From assembly GCA_031426435.1 (NCBI GenBank), contig JANPLH010000391.1:1-6509 (forward strand): a stretch of DNA of 6,509 bases. The letters are read 5' to 3'. The translations under genes were made by a program, and so were the position numbers. Origin of the DNA: UBA6168 sp031426435 (GTDB lineage Bacteria; Bacteroidota; Bacteroidia; Chitinophagales; Saprospiraceae). The notes beneath the pieces are model-generated. The model was not told the origin of the DNA and ran no database searches. It was given only the letters and a program-made list of their open reading frames with translations. Positions 6,050 through 6,509 of the stretch are shown here, piece after piece (position 1 is the first letter of the stretch; every line of letters starts with the position of its first letter).

Positions 6050-6078
6050 TTTGAAACAAACTTCAATCCAAAGATTTG
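6050..6078 (+). promoter_or_regulatory. Candidate promoter for the lptD-like gene
   Basis: TTTG at 6050-6053 lies 17 bases upstream of AAGATTTG at 6071-6078, matching the Bacteroidota -33 (TTG) and -7 (TAnnTTTG) elements with one mismatch in the -7 box. The spacing is in the accepted range. If this promoter is used, transcription would start near 6083, downstream of the TTG start codon that best explains the signal peptide, so either this promoter or that start is wrong. Confidence 0.4.
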
Positions 6079-6509
6079 CCCGCAAAGTTAATCATAATTC
6101 TTTCTTTTATAATGCTTGCCGTGGTATTCGGCAAAGCGCAGGAGGTGCCATTGCAGCGCCCGAACCAGTTGGGGCCGCCAGCGCAGCGCATCGGCATTGA
6201 TTCCGCCCGCCTCAGCCAAGCAAAGAACTTTGGCAGGCCTACCGCCGACTCATTGCCCAATCGCCCCATTGCCCGCTCCTCCAGCCTCGACAGCATCACC
6301 CTCTCGCCGGACGCACTGGAAGACCAAGTGGACTACTCGGCGCAGGATTCCATGTATTTTGACATCAAAAACAAGCAGATTCACCTCTATGGCCAAGCTG
6401 AGGTCAAGTTCCAAACGATGACCGTCACCGCCAATTATATCCTCATTGACTGGAAGGAAAACACTATGACGGCGGAGGGCCAAAGGCTACCGAACGGCGA
6501 ATGGCTTGG
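6076..6509 (+). CDS. lptD: LptD/OstA-like LPS-assembly outer-membrane protein, 5' part only
   Basis: The reading frame is open from 6055 to the right edge and encodes the N-terminus of a Bacteroidota LptD-like protein, the outer-membrane translocon for lipopolysaccharide. The diagnostic part is SMYFDIKNKQIHLYGQAEVK (92-111) and ANYILIDWKENTMTAEGQ (119-136), a beta-jellyroll OstA/LptA-like repeat (DSxxFDxKNKxxxLYGxAxV, then IxIDxxxNTxxAEG). The first ATG (6112) leaves only ten residues up to the likely signal-peptide cleavage site and no basic residue before the hydrophobic core. Starting at the in-frame TTG (6076) gives a basic N-terminus (PAK), a core of Ile/Leu/Phe and cleavage after GKA, so TTG is preferred; from it 144 codons are visible. 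A Ser/Arg/Pro-rich low-complexity stretch (about 28-75) follows. It is divergent from the amidase-MCE pair. The beta-barrel lies outside the window. Confidence 0.82.
   Translation, partial: MPAKLIIILSFIMLAVVFGKAQEVPLQRPNQLGPPAQRIGIDSARLSQAKNFGRPTADSLPNRPIARSSSLDSITLSPDALEDQVDYSAQDSMYFDIKNKQIHLYGQAEVKFQTMTVTANYILIDWKENTMTAEGQRLPNGEWL
6083..6090 (-). promoter_or_regulatory. Candidate -7 promoter element for the amidase-MCE operon
   Basis: The minus strand reads TAACTTTGC, a full match to TAnnTTTG. It would give a leader of about 190 bases to the amidase ATG at 5891, running through the GAAATT repeat array. The -33 match is poor (TTA around 6110-6112). It abuts the candidate rightward -7 box in the mirror-like sequence TTTGCCCGCAAA. 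Confidence 0.35.

Noticed and set aside
6116..6421. Plus-strand open frame overlapping the lptD-like gene in another frame
   Set aside because: It is Arg/Ser/Pro-rich with no domain, while the overlapping frame encodes clear OstA-like repeats.

Overview
This window looks like a chromosomal segment from a member of the Bacteroidota, probably from the Saprospiria or a relative (inference). The evidence is a DUF6089/PorG-type outer-membrane protein, a Bacteroidota-style amidase plus MCE pair beside a divergent LptD gene, the absence of Shine-Dalgarno motifs before the starts, and several matches to the TAnnTTTG -7 promoter element typical of this phylum. I see no phage, transposon, CRISPR or defence genes.

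Layout, left to right. A leftward block holds the first 162 codons of a DUF6089 (PorG-like) protein (1-487, running off the left edge), pyrF (658-1479) and the ribosome-assembly GTPase engB/ysxC (1591-2196). A rightward PAP2-family membrane phosphatase follows (2418-3095). A perfect-palindrome bidirectional terminator (about 3120-3165) separates it from a second leftward block: an MCE/MlaD-like membrane-anchored protein (3182-4222) preceded by its probable operon partner, an N-acetylmuramoyl-L-alanine amidase with a SPOR-like C-terminus (4308-5891). The window ends in the divergent 5' part of an LptD/OstA-like gene (about 6076 or 6112 to 6509 and beyond).

How the genes work together. The amidase (septal or peripheral peptidoglycan hydrolysis), MCE protein (lipid transport across the periplasm), LptD (LPS insertion in the outer membrane), PAP2 phosphatase (possibly lipid-carrier or phospholipid dephosphorylation) and PorG-like protein form a neighbourhood rich in envelope functions. 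pyrF and engB are housekeeping genes beside it.

The least ordinary part is the intergenic DNA. Every gap except the convergent one, which holds the terminator, carries a short tandem repeat array. Most have 7-8 bp units, the unit differs from gap to gap, and four of the five have an inverted second half, giving repeat palindromes. Three of the arrays fill their gap almost from stop codon to start codon, and two include the upstream gene's stop codon. Arrays of this general kind occur in bacterial genomes, so novelty is uncertain, but five gaps with five different units in 6.5 kb deserves a look. No gene-free stretch exceeds about 220 bases.
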